Part shown: in pieces, positions 8,960 to 18,379 of the stretch
Position numbering within the stretch: the first letter of the stretch is position 1
Layout of the letters: each line of letters begins with the position of its first letter
Assembly (NCBI GenBank): GCA_017302135.1
Contig: JAFLDZ010000005.1
Coordinates: 229,114-293,113, forward strand
Length of the DNA stretch: 64,000 nucleotides
DNA from: Lysobacterales bacterium
Lineage (GTDB): Bacteria > Pseudomonadota > Gammaproteobacteria > Xanthomonadales > Xanthomonadaceae
Direction: 5' to 3'
Notes under the pieces: generated by a model
The model's database searches: none
The model's input: the letters and a program-made list of their open reading frames with translations, nothing else
What the model was told of the DNA's origin: nothing
Translations under genes and position numbers: made by a program

Positions 8960-9505
8960 GTGGCCCTCGAAATCGAACGCAAATTCCTCGTCCTCGACGA
9001 TGCCTGGCGCACGCAGGCCAAAGAGGTGATTCCGATGGCGCAGGGCTATCTCAATGATCTGGCGTCGATGGACACCGGGTCGAATGGCGGCGGGCAGCGG
9101 GTTTCGGTGCGGGTGAGGCTGGAGGGCGACGAAGCCCGGCTCAACCTGAAATCGCGCGAGGTCGGCCATACCCGACAGGAATTCGACTATCCGATTCCCG
9201 TCGACGATGCGCGTGCGCTGCTGGAGCTCTGCGTCGGCGGTTTGATCGACAAACGCCGGCATCTGGTCGAACACCTCGGTCACCTCTGGGAAGTCGACGA
9301 GTTCCTCGGCGACAGCGCGGGTCTGGTCGTCGCCGAAGTCGAGCTCGACGCGGGCGACGAATGGTTCGAACGTCCTGCGTGGCTGGGTCTGGAAGTGACC
9401 GACAGCACGCGCTACTACAATCTCGCTTTGGCTTCGCGCCCGTATTCGCAATGGAGCGAAGCCGAGCGTGCCGCAACCGATTTGGAGTCAGACACATGCT
9501 TGTGA
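8960..9505 (+). CDS. CYTH domain protein (inorganic triphosphatase type)
   Basis: 181-aa CYTH-superfamily protein. The defining N-terminal ExExK signature is EIERKFLV (residues 4-11), followed by alternating acidic and basic strands (VSVRVRLEGDEARLNLKSR and VVAEVELDAGDE) that line the tunnel hydrolysing triphosphates. Members are tripolyphosphatases or class IV adenylate cyclases; length and sequence favour a triphosphatase. The GTG at 960 bp past 8000 (8960) is chosen because the signature begins three residues later and AGGAC lies upstream. The last 10 bp overlap nagZ, suggesting translational coupling. Confidence 0.85.
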   Translation: MALEIERKFLVLDDAWRTQAKEVIPMAQGYLNDLASMDTGSNGGGQRVSVRVRLEGDEARLNLKSREVGHTRQEFDYPIPVDDARALLELCVGGLIDKRRHLVEHLGHLWEVDEFLGDSAGLVVAEVELDAGDEWFERPAWLGLEVTDSTRYYNLALASRPYSQWSEAERAATDLESDTCL

Positions 9506-10503
9506 TCGGCGTCGCCGGTACTGAACTCACCGTGCAGGAACGCGACTGGCTGCGGCACGATGCCTGCGCCGGCGTCATCCTGTTCAAGCGCAACTTCGCA
9601 TCGAAAGCGCAGGTAGCCGAACTGTCCGCCGCGATCCGCGAGATCGCACCGCGACCACAGCTGATCTGTGTCGACCAGGAGGGCGGGCGCGTGCAGCGTT
9701 TCCAGGAAGGCTACAGCGCGCTGCCGCCGCTCGAAGGTTTCGGCAGGCTGTATGCCGCCGACCCGGTGCATGCGCTGGCGCTGGCCGAAGAACATGCGTG
9801 GCTGATGGCCAGCGAAATCCGCGCCACCGGCGTCGATCTGAGTTTCGCGCCGGTGGTCGATCTGGGGCGCGGCAATCTCGCCGTCGGCAACCGAGCGTTC
9901 TCGGACGATCCGCAGATCGTCGCCGACTTCACACGGGCTTACGTGCGCGGCATGCACAGTGCGGGCATGGCAGCCACGATCAAACATTTTCCGGGCCACG
10001 GCTCGGTGCTGGAAGACACCCATTTCGATGTCGCGGTCGACGACCGCCCGTTCGATCTGATCCGCGCCCAGGATCTGGTGCCGTTCGTGGCCGGGATCGA
10101 AGCGAACGCCGAGGCGGTGATGCTGGCGCACGTCACCTATCCGCAGGTCGCGCCCGAACCCGCCGGCTATTCGCCGTACTGGATCAATACGATCCTGCGC
10201 GAAGAAATGGGGTTCCGGGGCGTGGTCTTTTCGGACGACATCGGCATGGCGGCGGCATTCTCCGTCGGCGGCATCAAGCAGCGGATCGATGCGCATCTCG
10301 ATGCGGGCTGCGATGCGGTGCTGGTCTGTCATCCGGAACTGGTCGAGGAATCGCTCGCGGCGGTCGATGGGCGCGCGCTCGACACGATGGCATTGGCCTG
10401 CCTGATGGGCCGTGGCGCGATGAGTTGGGATGGGCTGCTCGCCGACGCGCGTTACGGCGATGCGCAGACGCGTCTGACCGAAGCACTGGGAGCACTCGCA
10501 TGA
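9496..10503 (+). CDS. nagZ: Beta-N-acetylhexosaminidase NagZ
   Basis: Cytoplasmic glycoside hydrolase family 3 enzyme that removes GlcNAc from anhydromuropeptides in cell-wall recycling. The 335-aa protein has the substrate loop KHFPGHG (163-169) with DTH at 174-176, and the nucleophile-bearing FSDDIGM (Asp pair 247-248). The recognition segment CVDQEGGRVQRF is at 58-69. It overlaps the CYTH gene by 10 bp at its start and the phosphoribosyltransferase gene by 4 bp (ATGA) at its end, so the three form a tight operon. Confidence 0.95.
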   Translation: MLVIGVAGTELTVQERDWLRHDACAGVILFKRNFASKAQVAELSAAIREIAPRPQLICVDQEGGRVQRFQEGYSALPPLEGFGRLYAADPVHALALAEEHAWLMASEIRATGVDLSFAPVVDLGRGNLAVGNRAFSDDPQIVADFTRAYVRGMHSAGMAATIKHFPGHGSVLEDTHFDVAVDDRPFDLIRAQDLVPFVAGIEANAEAVMLAHVTYPQVAPEPAGYSPYWINTILREEMGFRGVVFSDDIGMAAAFSVGGIKQRIDAHLDAGCDAVLVCHPELVEESLAAVDGRALDTMALACLMGRGAMSWDGLLADARYGDAQTRLTEALGALA

Positions 10504-11060
10504 CTGCGCCGAATCTCGCCGAAGTGTTGCCGGCTGCCGATGTGATCCATGATCGTGCGACGCTGGATCGCGCGATCCAGACGATGGCTGAGGCCGTTCG
10601 CCTCGATTACGCAGCCGATGAAAGACCGCCGCTGTTCGTCACCATCATGCATGGTGGCATGCTGTTCGCGGCCCAACTGGCGTTCGCGCTGGGCGAACGC
10701 GGGCTCGATCTCGAATTCGATTACCTGCACGCCACGCGGTATCGCGGCAATACCTCGGGCTCGGGTCTGGCTTGGTTGCATCGTCCGGCCACGCCGATGC
10801 GCGGTCGTCGCGTGCTGCTGGTCGACGATATCCTCGACGAGGGCCACACGCTGCTGGCGGTGAAGCGCTGGTGCGAAGACCAGGGTGCGGCCGACGTTCG
10901 CGTAGCGGTACTCGCGGTGAAAAATCATGACCGCCGCGTGGACGGGATCGAAGCCGATCATGTCGGCGTCGAGGTGCCGGACCGTTATGTTTTCGGCTAC
11001 GGCATGGATTATCGCGAGCAGGGCCGCAATCTGCCCGCGATCTACGCATTGAAGGACTGA
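10500..11060 (+). CDS. hpt: Hypoxanthine-guanine phosphoribosyltransferase
   Basis: Purine salvage enzyme converting hypoxanthine or guanine plus PRPP to IMP or GMP. The 186-aa product carries the PRPP-binding loop VLLVDDILDEGHTL (105-118), the IMHGGMLFA diphosphate loop (49-57) and the DRYVFGYGMDY C-terminal motif. It is coupled to nagZ by ATGA, and the MTI phosphorylase follows after 4 bp. The following enzyme releases hypoxanthine, so the pair could work in sequence. Confidence 0.92.
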   Translation: MTAPNLAEVLPAADVIHDRATLDRAIQTMAEAVRLDYAADERPPLFVTIMHGGMLFAAQLAFALGERGLDLEFDYLHATRYRGNTSGSGLAWLHRPATPMRGRRVLLVDDILDEGHTLLAVKRWCEDQGAADVRVAVLAVKNHDRRVDGIEADHVGVEVPDRYVFGYGMDYREQGRNLPAIYALKD

Positions 11061-11064
11061 TCGG

Positions 11065-11829
11065 ATGCCGGCCGCTCCCGAGCTCGCACTCGCCATCATC
11101 GGCGGCACCGGCCTGTATGCGCTCGCAGACCTGCAGGATATCGAAACCCATCAGCCAGTGACGCGCTACGGCGCGCCGTCCGGCCCGATCCGCATCGGTA
11201 CGCTGGCGGGCAAGCGGGTGGCGTTTCTGGCCCGCCACGGCGAAGGCCATTCGGTGCCGCCGCACCGGATCAACTATCGCGCCAATCTCGCGGCATTGAA
11301 GGCGGTGGGTGCGCAACGCGTGCTCGCGCTGAATACGGTCGGCGGCATCACCGAACGCTTCGGCCCGCGCGTGCTCGGCTGCCCGGATCAGTTGATCGAT
11401 TACACCTGGGGCAGAATCTCCACCCTGTCGGAAGAGGCGGGTAGCGACGTGCTGCACGTGGATTTCGGCGACCCCTACACGCCGCTGCTGAGACGCGAAA
11501 TTCTCACCGCTGCGACGGCCGCAGGCGTGGCGGTTGTCGATGGCGGCTGTTACGCCGCGACCCAGGGCCCGAGACTGGAGACCCGGGCGGAAATCGCGCG
11601 GATGCGCCGCGACGGCTGCGATGTGGTCGGTATGACCGGGATGCCCGAAGCGGGGCTGGCACGGGAGCTGGGCCTGGACTACGCCTGCCTGGCCATCGTC
11701 GCCAATTGGGCGGCAGGCGCCGGCCCGGACCCGGACGAACAGATCACCCTCGAAGAGGTGCTGGCCCATGTCGAGGCCGCGAGCGCGGGACTCGGCCCAT
11801 TGCTTTCGGCGCTACTGGCGCAAGCCTGA
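11065..11829 (+). CDS. S-methyl-5'-thioinosine phosphorylase (MTAP/PNP family)
   Basis: 254-aa purine nucleoside phosphorylase family enzyme. The phosphate loop is IIGGTGLYAL near the N-terminus, RHGEGHSVPPHRINYRAN gives the family substrate region, and VGMTGMPEAGLARELG is the purine/ribose site. The GMTGMPE version (where MTA phosphorylases have MTTxPE) is typical of the inosine-type enzyme described in Pseudomonas, which splits methylthioinosine to hypoxanthine and methylthioribose-1-phosphate. Adjacency to the hypoxanthine salvage gene agrees. The substrate remains an inference. Confidence 0.85.
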   Translation: MPAAPELALAIIGGTGLYALADLQDIETHQPVTRYGAPSGPIRIGTLAGKRVAFLARHGEGHSVPPHRINYRANLAALKAVGAQRVLALNTVGGITERFGPRVLGCPDQLIDYTWGRISTLSEEAGSDVLHVDFGDPYTPLLRREILTAATAAGVAVVDGGCYAATQGPRLETRAEIARMRRDGCDVVGMTGMPEAGLARELGLDYACLAIVANWAAGAGPDPDEQITLEEVLAHVEAASAGLGPLLSALLAQA

Positions 11830-11992
11830 GGATTCGCATCGGCTTGCGGTGCCCTGCGGACATGGGTCCAACGGCGCGCGCGGCCCCTTGCGTACGCGTT
11901 TCGCTCAGGCATACTCGCGCCGTGCGCTATGCGAGCCCTAGCCTGGGCGCTCACGACGCACGCCACCGCATCCCAATCGAGGTCAACAGGAT

Positions 11993-12199
11993 ATGCCGTA
12001 CGGAACAGTGAAATGGTTCAACGATGCCAAGGGATTTGGCTTTATTGCCCCCGAGGATGGCAGTGCCGATGTGTTCGCGCACTTCTCCGCAATCAGCGCA
12101 AAAGGCTTTCGCAGTTTGCAGGAAGGACAACGCGTGTCGTATGAAGTCACGACGGGACCGAAAGGCGCGCAGGCGGCGAACATCACGCCGGTTGCTTGA
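11993..12199 (+). CDS. Cold-shock family protein
   Basis: 68-aa single-stranded nucleic-acid-binding protein with RNP1 (KGFGFI, from residue 12) and RNP2 (DVFAHFSAI). It differs clearly from the two near-identical paralogues near 56.4-56.9 kb: it has a shorter N-terminus (MPYGTVKWF), FAHF in place of FVHF, and a TTGPKG loop. It is a monocistron with a 163-bp upstream gap and its own terminator. Confidence 0.92.
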   Translation: MPYGTVKWFNDAKGFGFIAPEDGSADVFAHFSAISAKGFRSLQEGQRVSYEVTTGPKGAQAANITPVA

Positions 12200-12235
12200 G
12201 ATCGACCACTGTCGTGGTCGTCCCCCGTACTACAG

Positions 12236-12258
12236 GCCCCGCTTCGGCGGGGCTTTTT
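12236..12258 (+). terminator. Rho-independent terminator of the cold-shock gene
   Basis: Stem GCCCCGC/GCGGGGC with TTCG loop, followed directly by TTTTT; 37 bp after the stop codon. Confidence 0.85.
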
Positions 12259-12360
12259 CATGGGCAGGCTTTCCATGGTGATGTTTCGAACGTGTGGTGC
12301 TGCGGGTCGGCATTCATCGGCGAGCCCTCATGAGTCGGTTTTCATGAGGCTTCCCCCTCG

Positions 12361-13596
12361 ATGAAACCTTCGATGCATATCGCGGTCATCGGTTACGGTT
12401 CGGCAGGGCAAGCGCTTGCCGTGGCCTTGAGCGGCGACGGCCACCGCGTCGAGGTGTTCGAGCGCGTGCCGGACCCGGGGCCGGTGGGCGCCGGATTCCT
12501 GCTGCAACCCACCGGACTGAGCGTGTTGTGGCAGCTCGGCCTGCTGGATGCCGCGCTGGAACACGGCGCGGTGGTGCGACGGCTCCACGGCGAAACCACC
12601 GCGTCGCGCACGGTGATGGACATGCGTTACCGCGAATTGCATCCGGCATTGTTCGGCCTGGGGCTGCAGCGTGGGGCGATCTTCGAACTGCTTGATCGCG
12701 CATGGACGGAGGCGCGCCGCATCCACTGCGGTCGCGGGATCGTCCATGTCGACCACGAACGCGGCCTGTTGCGCGATGACCTTGGCGACGAGCATGGGCC
12801 GTTCGATCTCGTGGTCGTCGCCGACGGCTCGGCGTCGAAGCTGCGCGCGGAGATCGGCGAGGTCGTTTTCGATCGACCGTATCCCTGGGGCGCGCAATGG
12901 TGTCTCGTGCCCGCAGGCGACTGGCCATGGCCGGATGAACTGCGCCAGCGTTATCGCCATGCGCGACGGATGGTCGGCATGCTGCCCGTGGGCACTCGCC
13001 CGGGCGATCCGATCCCGCGACTGAGTTTCTTCTGGAGCCTGCCTGCCGCCGCATTGCCCGATGCGGGGCGCGATGAGGCGCGCTGGCGCGCGGAGGTTGC
13101 CGAGATCTGGCCGGATGCGGTGGAGCGTCTGCAGACGACGGCAGTGCCCGATGGCCTCGCGCAGGCGCGCTATCGCGACACGGTGGTGCGGCGCTGGCAT
13201 CGGGGGCGCGCAGTCCTTGTCGGCGACGCTGCCCATTCGATGAGTCCGCAATTGGGGCAGGGCGTGAACATGGCGCTGGCCGATGCATTGGCACTGCGCG
13301 ATGCGCTGCGCGCGGCATCGGCACTGCCCGAAGCGCTGGATGCCTATCAGCGCGAGCGTCGTCGGCATCTGGACATCTACCATTTCTGGAGCCGTTGGCT
13401 GACGCCGCTGTTCCAGTCCGAGCATGATGTCGTCGCCGGTCTGCGCGATCTGCTGTTCCATCCGCTGTCGCGCGTCCCCGGCGGCCGTGGGCAGTCGCTG
13501 CGGATACTGACCGGAACCCGGCGCGGATGGTTCGGGCGTTGGCCGCTGCCGCCGGACTTCATCGAAAGACTGTCGAATGCTGGAGAATCGAGATGA
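12361..13596 (+). CDS. FAD-dependent monooxygenase (UbiH/PHBH-like)
   Basis: 411-aa flavoprotein of the class A aromatic hydroxylase type. The dinucleotide motif is VIGYGSAGQALA near the N-terminus, with VEVFER ending the second strand. The middle DLVVVADGSASKLR matches the conserved DG motif. LVGDAAHSMSPQLGQGVNMALADA is the second FAD motif. The substrate is unknown. Its TGA overlaps the ATG of the L,D-transpeptidase gene, so they are coupled. A second ATG at 12373 would start just before the FAD motif; no clear Shine-Dalgarno decides. Confidence 0.85.
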   Translation: MKPSMHIAVIGYGSAGQALAVALSGDGHRVEVFERVPDPGPVGAGFLLQPTGLSVLWQLGLLDAALEHGAVVRRLHGETTASRTVMDMRYRELHPALFGLGLQRGAIFELLDRAWTEARRIHCGRGIVHVDHERGLLRDDLGDEHGPFDLVVVADGSASKLRAEIGEVVFDRPYPWGAQWCLVPAGDWPWPDELRQRYRHARRMVGMLPVGTRPGDPIPRLSFFWSLPAAALPDAGRDEARWRAEVAEIWPDAVERLQTTAVPDGLAQARYRDTVVRRWHRGRAVLVGDAAHSMSPQLGQGVNMALADALALRDALRAASALPEALDAYQRERRRHLDIYHFWSRWLTPLFQSEHDVVAGLRDLLFHPLSRVPGGRGQSLRILTGTRRGWFGRWPLPPDFIERLSNAGESR

Positions 13597-14111
13597 GACA
13601 TCGATTGGGGCGTGTTGGCGTCGCAGCGATCGCGACGGTCTTCACCGGGATTGCTTTCATGGTGTCCGCGCAGGCCGCATGGCCGCCTGCGCTCGCGCCC
13701 TCAGCGCAACGCGCCGACGAAATCCGCGTCGACAAATCCGAGCGGCGGATGGAACTGCTGCGCGACGGCAACGTGATCAGGACCTACCGGATTCTGCTCG
13801 GCGATGCGCCGATCGGCCACAAACGCCAGCAGGGCGACGAACGCACGCCGGAGGGTCGCTACAGCATCAGCTTCCGCAACGACAAGAGCCGCTTTCACCT
13901 TTCGCTGCGGATTTCCTATCCGAACGACGCCGACCGCGCACAGGCGCGGGCGCGGGGCGTCGATCCCGGCGGCGACATCATGATCCACGGCAAGACGCCG
14001 CCCGGTTATTCGCGGGACTGGACCGATGGCTGTATCGCATTGACGGACCAGCAGATCGAAGAAGTCTGGCGGCTGGTGCCGGTGGGGACGCCGATCGTCA
14101 TCTCGCCCTGA
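13593..14111 (+). CDS. L,D-transpeptidase family protein, exported
   Basis: 172-aa YkuD-type enzyme with signal peptide (hydrophobic residues 8-28, cleavage near AQA). The catalytic motif is complete: H132 in IMIHG and C147 in TDGCIAL. The family forms 3-3 peptidoglycan crosslinks, attaches lipoproteins, or cleaves such bonds in the periplasm. The compact form without LysM most resembles the YafK subgroup, so its precise reaction is uncertain. The start at ATG 13593 is set by the signal peptide and by the ATGA overlap with the monooxygenase gene. Confidence 0.87.
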   Translation: MRHRLGRVGVAAIATVFTGIAFMVSAQAAWPPALAPSAQRADEIRVDKSERRMELLRDGNVIRTYRILLGDAPIGHKRQQGDERTPEGRYSISFRNDKSRFHLSLRISYPNDADRAQARARGVDPGGDIMIHGKTPPGYSRDWTDGCIALTDQQIEEVWRLVPVGTPIVISP

Positions 14112-14399
14112 CGGGTTGTCCGGCTGTCGCACGGCATCGCTTGCTCGACCGCCATGTCGCGCTCGCCAGATAGCGCAGGGAAGACCTCAATCGAAACAAC
14201 CGCTCCGGAATCCGCACCTGCCCCGGGGCGGGCAGGACACCTGTGTCGACATGCGACAAGCAAAGGCGGCTTGCGGCCCGGCCCGGAATATGTGATTAAT
14301 TGACGCTATCTATCAACAAGGACGTCGTCGGCCCCGGCCGATGCGGGATCGCATTCGAAGCGACCCGGTACCCGGGGGCACGGAGGCGCAAGGGGAAGC

Positions 14400-14945
14400 A
14401 TGTACGGTGTCATCTTCGATTTTCTGCGCAGCTATGTGATCGAACGCCATGGCGGCAGAGCCACTTGGGACGCACTGCTGGCCGAGGCCGGAATCGGCTA
14501 CAAGGTCTATTTCCCGGTGGCCCAGTATCCCGACGAGGAAATGGTCACGCTGGCCAATACGGCCGCGCGGATGCTCAACGTACCGGTCACTGCGGTGCTG
14601 GAGGATTTCGGCCACTTCGTCGGACCTTCGCTGGTGACCTATTACGAGATGTTCGTCAAGCCGGAGTGGAAAACGTTCGATGTGCTGGAGAACGCCAGCT
14701 CGAAGATCCACGACGCCATCCACCGCCACAATCCCAAACGCAACCCGCCGAAACTCATCGCGACACGAACCGGCGAACATCAGATGGTCGTGACCTATCA
14801 GTCCGATCGCAAGCTGTGTTTCGTCGCCAAGGGCATCATTTTCGGGCTGTCGCAGAAATACGGCGAGGACATCCAGGTCCGCGAGACGCAGTGCATGCAT
14901 TCGGGCGCGGAACGCTGCCGTTTCGAGGTCGTCCGGCGCGAGTAA
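14400..14945 (+). CDS. H-NOX heme-nitric oxide binding protein
   Basis: 181-aa stand-alone heme sensor. It begins with the canonical MYGVIF, has a likely proximal heme ligand H104 (SSKIHDAI) and the heme-propionate motif Y133-x-S135-x-R137 (YQSDR). The C-terminal region contains VRETQCMHSGAERCRFEV, with a possible redox/zinc cysteine pair. H-NOX proteins bind NO (some O2) and regulate histidine kinases or c-di-GMP enzymes. No partner gene adjoins it: leuS follows, and a GGDEF protein is 32 kb away. Start support: GGGGA four bases before ATG. Confidence 0.9.
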   Translation: MYGVIFDFLRSYVIERHGGRATWDALLAEAGIGYKVYFPVAQYPDEEMVTLANTAARMLNVPVTAVLEDFGHFVGPSLVTYYEMFVKPEWKTFDVLENASSKIHDAIHRHNPKRNPPKLIATRTGEHQMVVTYQSDRKLCFVAKGIIFGLSQKYGEDIQVRETQCMHSGAERCRFEVVRRE

Positions 14946-15007
14946 GCTCGGAATGAGGGGGCCGATACGGTAAGGTAGCGGGCTCCATCCTGCCCGCCTC
15001 CTCGACC

Positions 15008-17746
15008 GTGTCCGCAGAACCCGCCGCCTACGATCCCGCTGCCCTCCAGACCGCCGCCCAGACCTTCTGGCGCGACACGCGCGCCTTCGAGGTCGCCGAG
15101 CATTCCGACAAGCCGAAATATTTCTGCCTGTCGATGCTGCCGTATCCGTCGGGCGCGCTGCACATGGGCCATGTGCGCAATTACACCATCGGCGATGTGA
15201 TCAGCCGGTTCCGGCGCATGACCGGCCACAACGTGCTGCAGCCGATGGGCTGGGACGCCTTCGGCCTGCCGGCCGAGAACGCCGCGATCAAGAACAAGAC
15301 CGCGCCGGCGAAGTGGACCTACGCCAACATCGACCATATGCGCGGTCAATTGCAGGCGTTGGGCTACGCGATCGACTGGTCGCGCGAATTCGCCACCTGC
15401 CGCCCGGACTACTACGTCCACGAGCAGCGCATGTTCACCCGGCTGATGAAGAAAGGTCTGGTGTACCGCAAGAACTCGGTCGTGAACTGGGACCCGGTCG
15501 ACCAGACCGTGCTGGCCAACGAGCAGGTGATCGACGGTCGCGGCTGGCGCTCCGGCGCGGTGGTCGAAAAGCGCGAGATCCCGCAGTGGTTCCTGAAGAT
15601 CACCGCTTACGCGCAGGAGCTGCTGGACGGTCTCGACACGTTGCCCGGCTGGCCCGAGTCGGTCAAGACCATGCAGCGCAACTGGATCGGCCGCAGCGAG
15701 GGTCTGGAATTCGCTTTCGAGGTGGCTGGCGAAGACGAACCGCTCCGGGTCTACACCACACGGCCCGACACCTTGATGGGGGTGACCTTCATCAGTATCG
15801 CGGGCGAGCACCCGCTGGCCCTGAAGGCGGCCGGGTCGAACCCCGAACTGGCCGCCTTCCTGGCCGAACTGCGCCACGGCGGTGTGTCCGAGGCCGAGCT
15901 GGAGACGCAGGAAAAGCGCGGCATGGCCACCGGCCAGTGGGCGATCCATCCGGTCACCGGCGAAGACGTGCCGATCTACGTGGCCAATTTCGTGCTGATG
16001 GCCTACGGCACCGGTGCGGTGATGGCGGTGCCGGCGCACGACCAGCGCGACTGGGAGTTCGCAAAGACCTATGGTTTGCCGGTGAAGCCGGTGATCATGA
16101 CGTCGTCGGTGCGCGATGCGCTGACGGAAATCGCCTCGCACGTCGCCAGCCACGACGACCCGATGGCCGTCGCATTGGGCGCGCATGCGCCGGTGGACGT
16201 GATCGAGATCGATGCGGCTGTGTCGGTCGTGCGCGATTATTTCGAGGGCATCGAACAGCGCGCGGCGCAGACCGAGCGCGGCCTGCTGATCAATTCCGGC
16301 GAATACGACGGCATGGATTTCGACGCCGCGTTCAACGCGCTGGCCGCGCGTTTCGAAGCCGCCGGCACGGGCAGCCGCAAGGTCAATTTCCGCATCCGCG
16401 ACTGGGGCGTGAGCCGCCAGCGCTACTGGGGTTGCCCGATCCCGGTGATTTATTGCCCGACTTGCGATGCGGTGCCGGTGCCGGAAGCGCAACTGCCGGT
16501 CGTGTTGCCCGAGGACGTGGAAGACGCTTTCGCCGCAGGCGTGGTGCTGTCGCCGATCAAATCCGACCCCGAGTGGCGGAAGACCATCTGTCCGCAGTGC
16601 GGCGGCGCGGCCGAGCGCGAAACCGACACCTTCGACACCTTCATGGAATCGAGCTGGTATTACGCGCGCTACACGTCGCCCGGGGCGACCGATATGGTCG
16701 ACGGACGCGCGAAATACTGGACGCCGGTCGACCAGTACATCGGCGGCATCGAGCACGCGATCCTGCATCTGCTGTATTTCCGCTTCTATCACAAGCTGCT
16801 GCGCGACGAAGGGCTGGTGAACAGCGACGAGCCGGCGATCAATCTGCTATGCCAGGGCATGGTGATCGCGGAGGTTTTCTATCGCGAAAACAGCGACGGT
16901 TCTAAGGATTGGTTCAATCCCGCCGATGTCGATTACGTCCGTGATGACAAGGGCCGAATCACAGGTGGAATTTTCCGTGAAGACGGCCAGCCGGTGATTT
17001 TCGGTGGCGTCGAAAAAATGTCCAAAGGCAAGAACAATGGCGTGAATCCGCAGGCGATGGTCGACAAATACGGCGCCGACACCGTGCGCCTGTTCTCGAT
17101 GTTTGCTGCGCCCCCGGAACAGTCGCTGGAATGGAACGAGGCCGGCGTCGAGGGCATGTCGCGCTTCCTGCGCCGGTTCTGGCGCGAGGTGACCACGCAT
17201 GCGCTGCAGCCGGATCATCCGCCGACCGATGCGTCGCAGTTGAATGCCGCGCAGAAAACGATGCGCCGGCAGTTGCATGAAGCGATCCAGAAAGTCGGCG
17301 ACGACTACGGCCGCCGCTACAGTTTCAACACCGCGATCGCAGCGCTGATGGAATTGCTCAACCACGTCTCGAAGTTCGACGACATGAGCGAGCAGGGCCG
17401 GGCGGTGCGGCACGAAACATTGCAGACCATGGTGCTGTTGCTCAACCCGGTCACCCCGCACATCAGCCACCACCTGTGGCAGGTGCTGGGCAACGCCGAG
17501 ACGCTGCTCGAAGACGTGCCGTTTCCGCAGGCCGATCCGGCGGCGCTGGCCCGCGATGCGGTGACGCTGGCGGTGCAAGTCAATGGCAAGCTGCGCGGCA
17601 CGATCGAAGTCGGCGTGCAGACGCCGCGCGAAGCGATCGAAGCCGCCGCGCTGGCCGAACCCAACGTCGTCAAGTTCATGGACGGCATGACCGTGAAAAA
17701 GGTGATCGTGGTGCCGGGCAAGATCGTGAACATCGTGGCGGCCTGA
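15008..17746 (+). CDS. leuS: Leucyl-tRNA synthetase
   Basis: 912-aa class I synthetase charging tRNA-Leu. The HIGH motif is HMGH at 52-55, and the KMSKS loop is [10 protein letters not shown] near residue 670. The CP1 editing domain carries the [11 protein letters not shown] threonine-rich site. Residues about 364-423 ([10 protein letters not shown] onward) form an extra segment inside or next to the editing domain, accounting for a length some 40 residues above the E. coli enzyme. The start is GTG at 15008. It heads the leuS-lptE-holA-nadD-rsfS run. Confidence 0.97.
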   Translation: MSAEPAAYDPAALQTAAQTFWRDTRAFEVAEHSDKPKYFCLSMLPYPSGALHMGHVRNYTIGDVISRFRRMTGHNVLQPMGWDAFGLPAENAAIKNKTAPAKWTYANIDHMRGQLQALGYAIDWSREFATCRPDYYVHEQRMFTRLMKKGLVYRKNSVVNWDPVDQTVLANEQVIDGRGWRSGAVVEKREIPQWFLKITAYAQELLDGLDTLPGWPESVKTMQRNWIGRSEGLEFAFEVAGEDEPLRVYTTRPDTLMGVTFISIAGEHPLALKAAGSNPELAAFLAELRHGGVSEAELETQEKRGMATGQWAIHPVTGEDVPIYVANFVLMAYGTGAVMAVPAHDQRDWEFAKTYGLPVKPVIMTSSVRDALTEIASHVASHDDPMAVALGAHAPVDVIEIDAAVSVVRDYFEGIEQRAAQTERGLLINSGEYDGMDFDAAFNALAARFEAAGTGSRKVNFRIRDWGVSRQRYWGCPIPVIYCPTCDAVPVPEAQLPVVLPEDVEDAFAAGVVLSPIKSDPEWRKTICPQCGGAAERETDTFDTFMESSWYYARYTSPGATDMVDGRAKYWTPVDQYIGGIEHAILHLLYFRFYHKLLRDEGLVNSDEPAINLLCQGMVIAEVFYRENSDGSKDWFNPADVDYVRDDKGRITGGIFREDGQPVIFGGVEKMSKGKNNGVNPQAMVDKYGADTVRLFSMFAAPPEQSLEWNEAGVEGMSRFLRRFWREVTTHALQPDHPPTDASQLNAAQKTMRRQLHEAIQKVGDDYGRRYSFNTAIAALMELLNHVSKFDDMSEQGRAVRHETLQTMVLLLNPVTPHISHHLWQVLGNAETLLEDVPFPQADPAALARDAVTLAVQVNGKLRGTIEVGVQTPREAIEAAALAEPNVVKFMDGMTVKKVIVVPGKIVNIVAA

Positions 17747-17794
17747 CCCGTGCCGCTGCTTGCCCGTCGCTCCCGCCTCCGCCAGACTGCACCC

Positions 17795-18346
17795 ATGAAA
17801 AGCCTCCGCGCCGCCATCGTTCTGTCGCTGCTGCTGCCGCTGGCCGGCTGCGGCTTCCAGCTCCGCAATGCGTTGGTGTTGCCGCCCGACATGGGTCCGG
17901 TCGCGGTGACCGCGCGCGACCCCTACAGCCCGCTCGCCGATACGCTGGCGCGTTCGCTGGAGCGCGCAGGCGCCACACCGGCGGCTGCCGACGCGGCGCA
18001 GACGTCGACGAAACTCGAAATCCTGTCCGAAAAATGGGCCGATCTGCCGATCGCGGTCGACGCCCTCGGACGTGCGCAGGAGTACAGCCTGCGCTACGCG
18101 GTGGTCTTCCAACTGCGCAAGCCCGACGCAGCAACGGCCGACGACGGCACCGCCGAAGACCGCATGCTGGTGCCGCAACAGGCGGTGGAACTGTCCCGCG
18201 ACTACATCGCGCCGCCCAGCGACTCCATCGGTCGCAACAGCGAGCGCGAGCTTCTGGTGAACGAAATGCGCAAGGACATGAACGCCGCGATCCTGCGCCG
18301 GATCGACGCCGCGCTGCGCGCGCCCAAGGCTGCGACAGCGCCCTGA
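17795..18346 (+). CDS. lptE: LPS assembly lipoprotein LptE
   Basis: 183-aa outer-membrane lipoprotein that plugs LptD and completes lipopolysaccharide export. The lipobox is LAGC with C19, followed by the typical GFQLRN start of mature LptE. A GTG at 17750 in frame would lengthen the N-terminus by 15 polar residues; the ATG at 17795 gives a normal lipoprotein signal. Its position between leuS and holA is the standard gammaproteobacterial one. Confidence 0.93.
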   Translation: MKSLRAAIVLSLLLPLAGCGFQLRNALVLPPDMGPVAVTARDPYSPLADTLARSLERAGATPAAADAAQTSTKLEILSEKWADLPIAVDALGRAQEYSLRYAVVFQLRKPDAATADDGTAEDRMLVPQQAVELSRDYIAPPSDSIGRNSERELLVNEMRKDMNAAILRRIDAALRAPKAATAP

Positions 18347-18379
18347 GCGGGCAACTGCCGTGGCTCGCACGACACTGCA

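Noticed and set aside
14296..14310. FNR- or CRP-like site TGTGATTAATTGACG upstream of the H-NOX gene
   Set aside because: Only one half matches either consensus, so it cannot be claimed.
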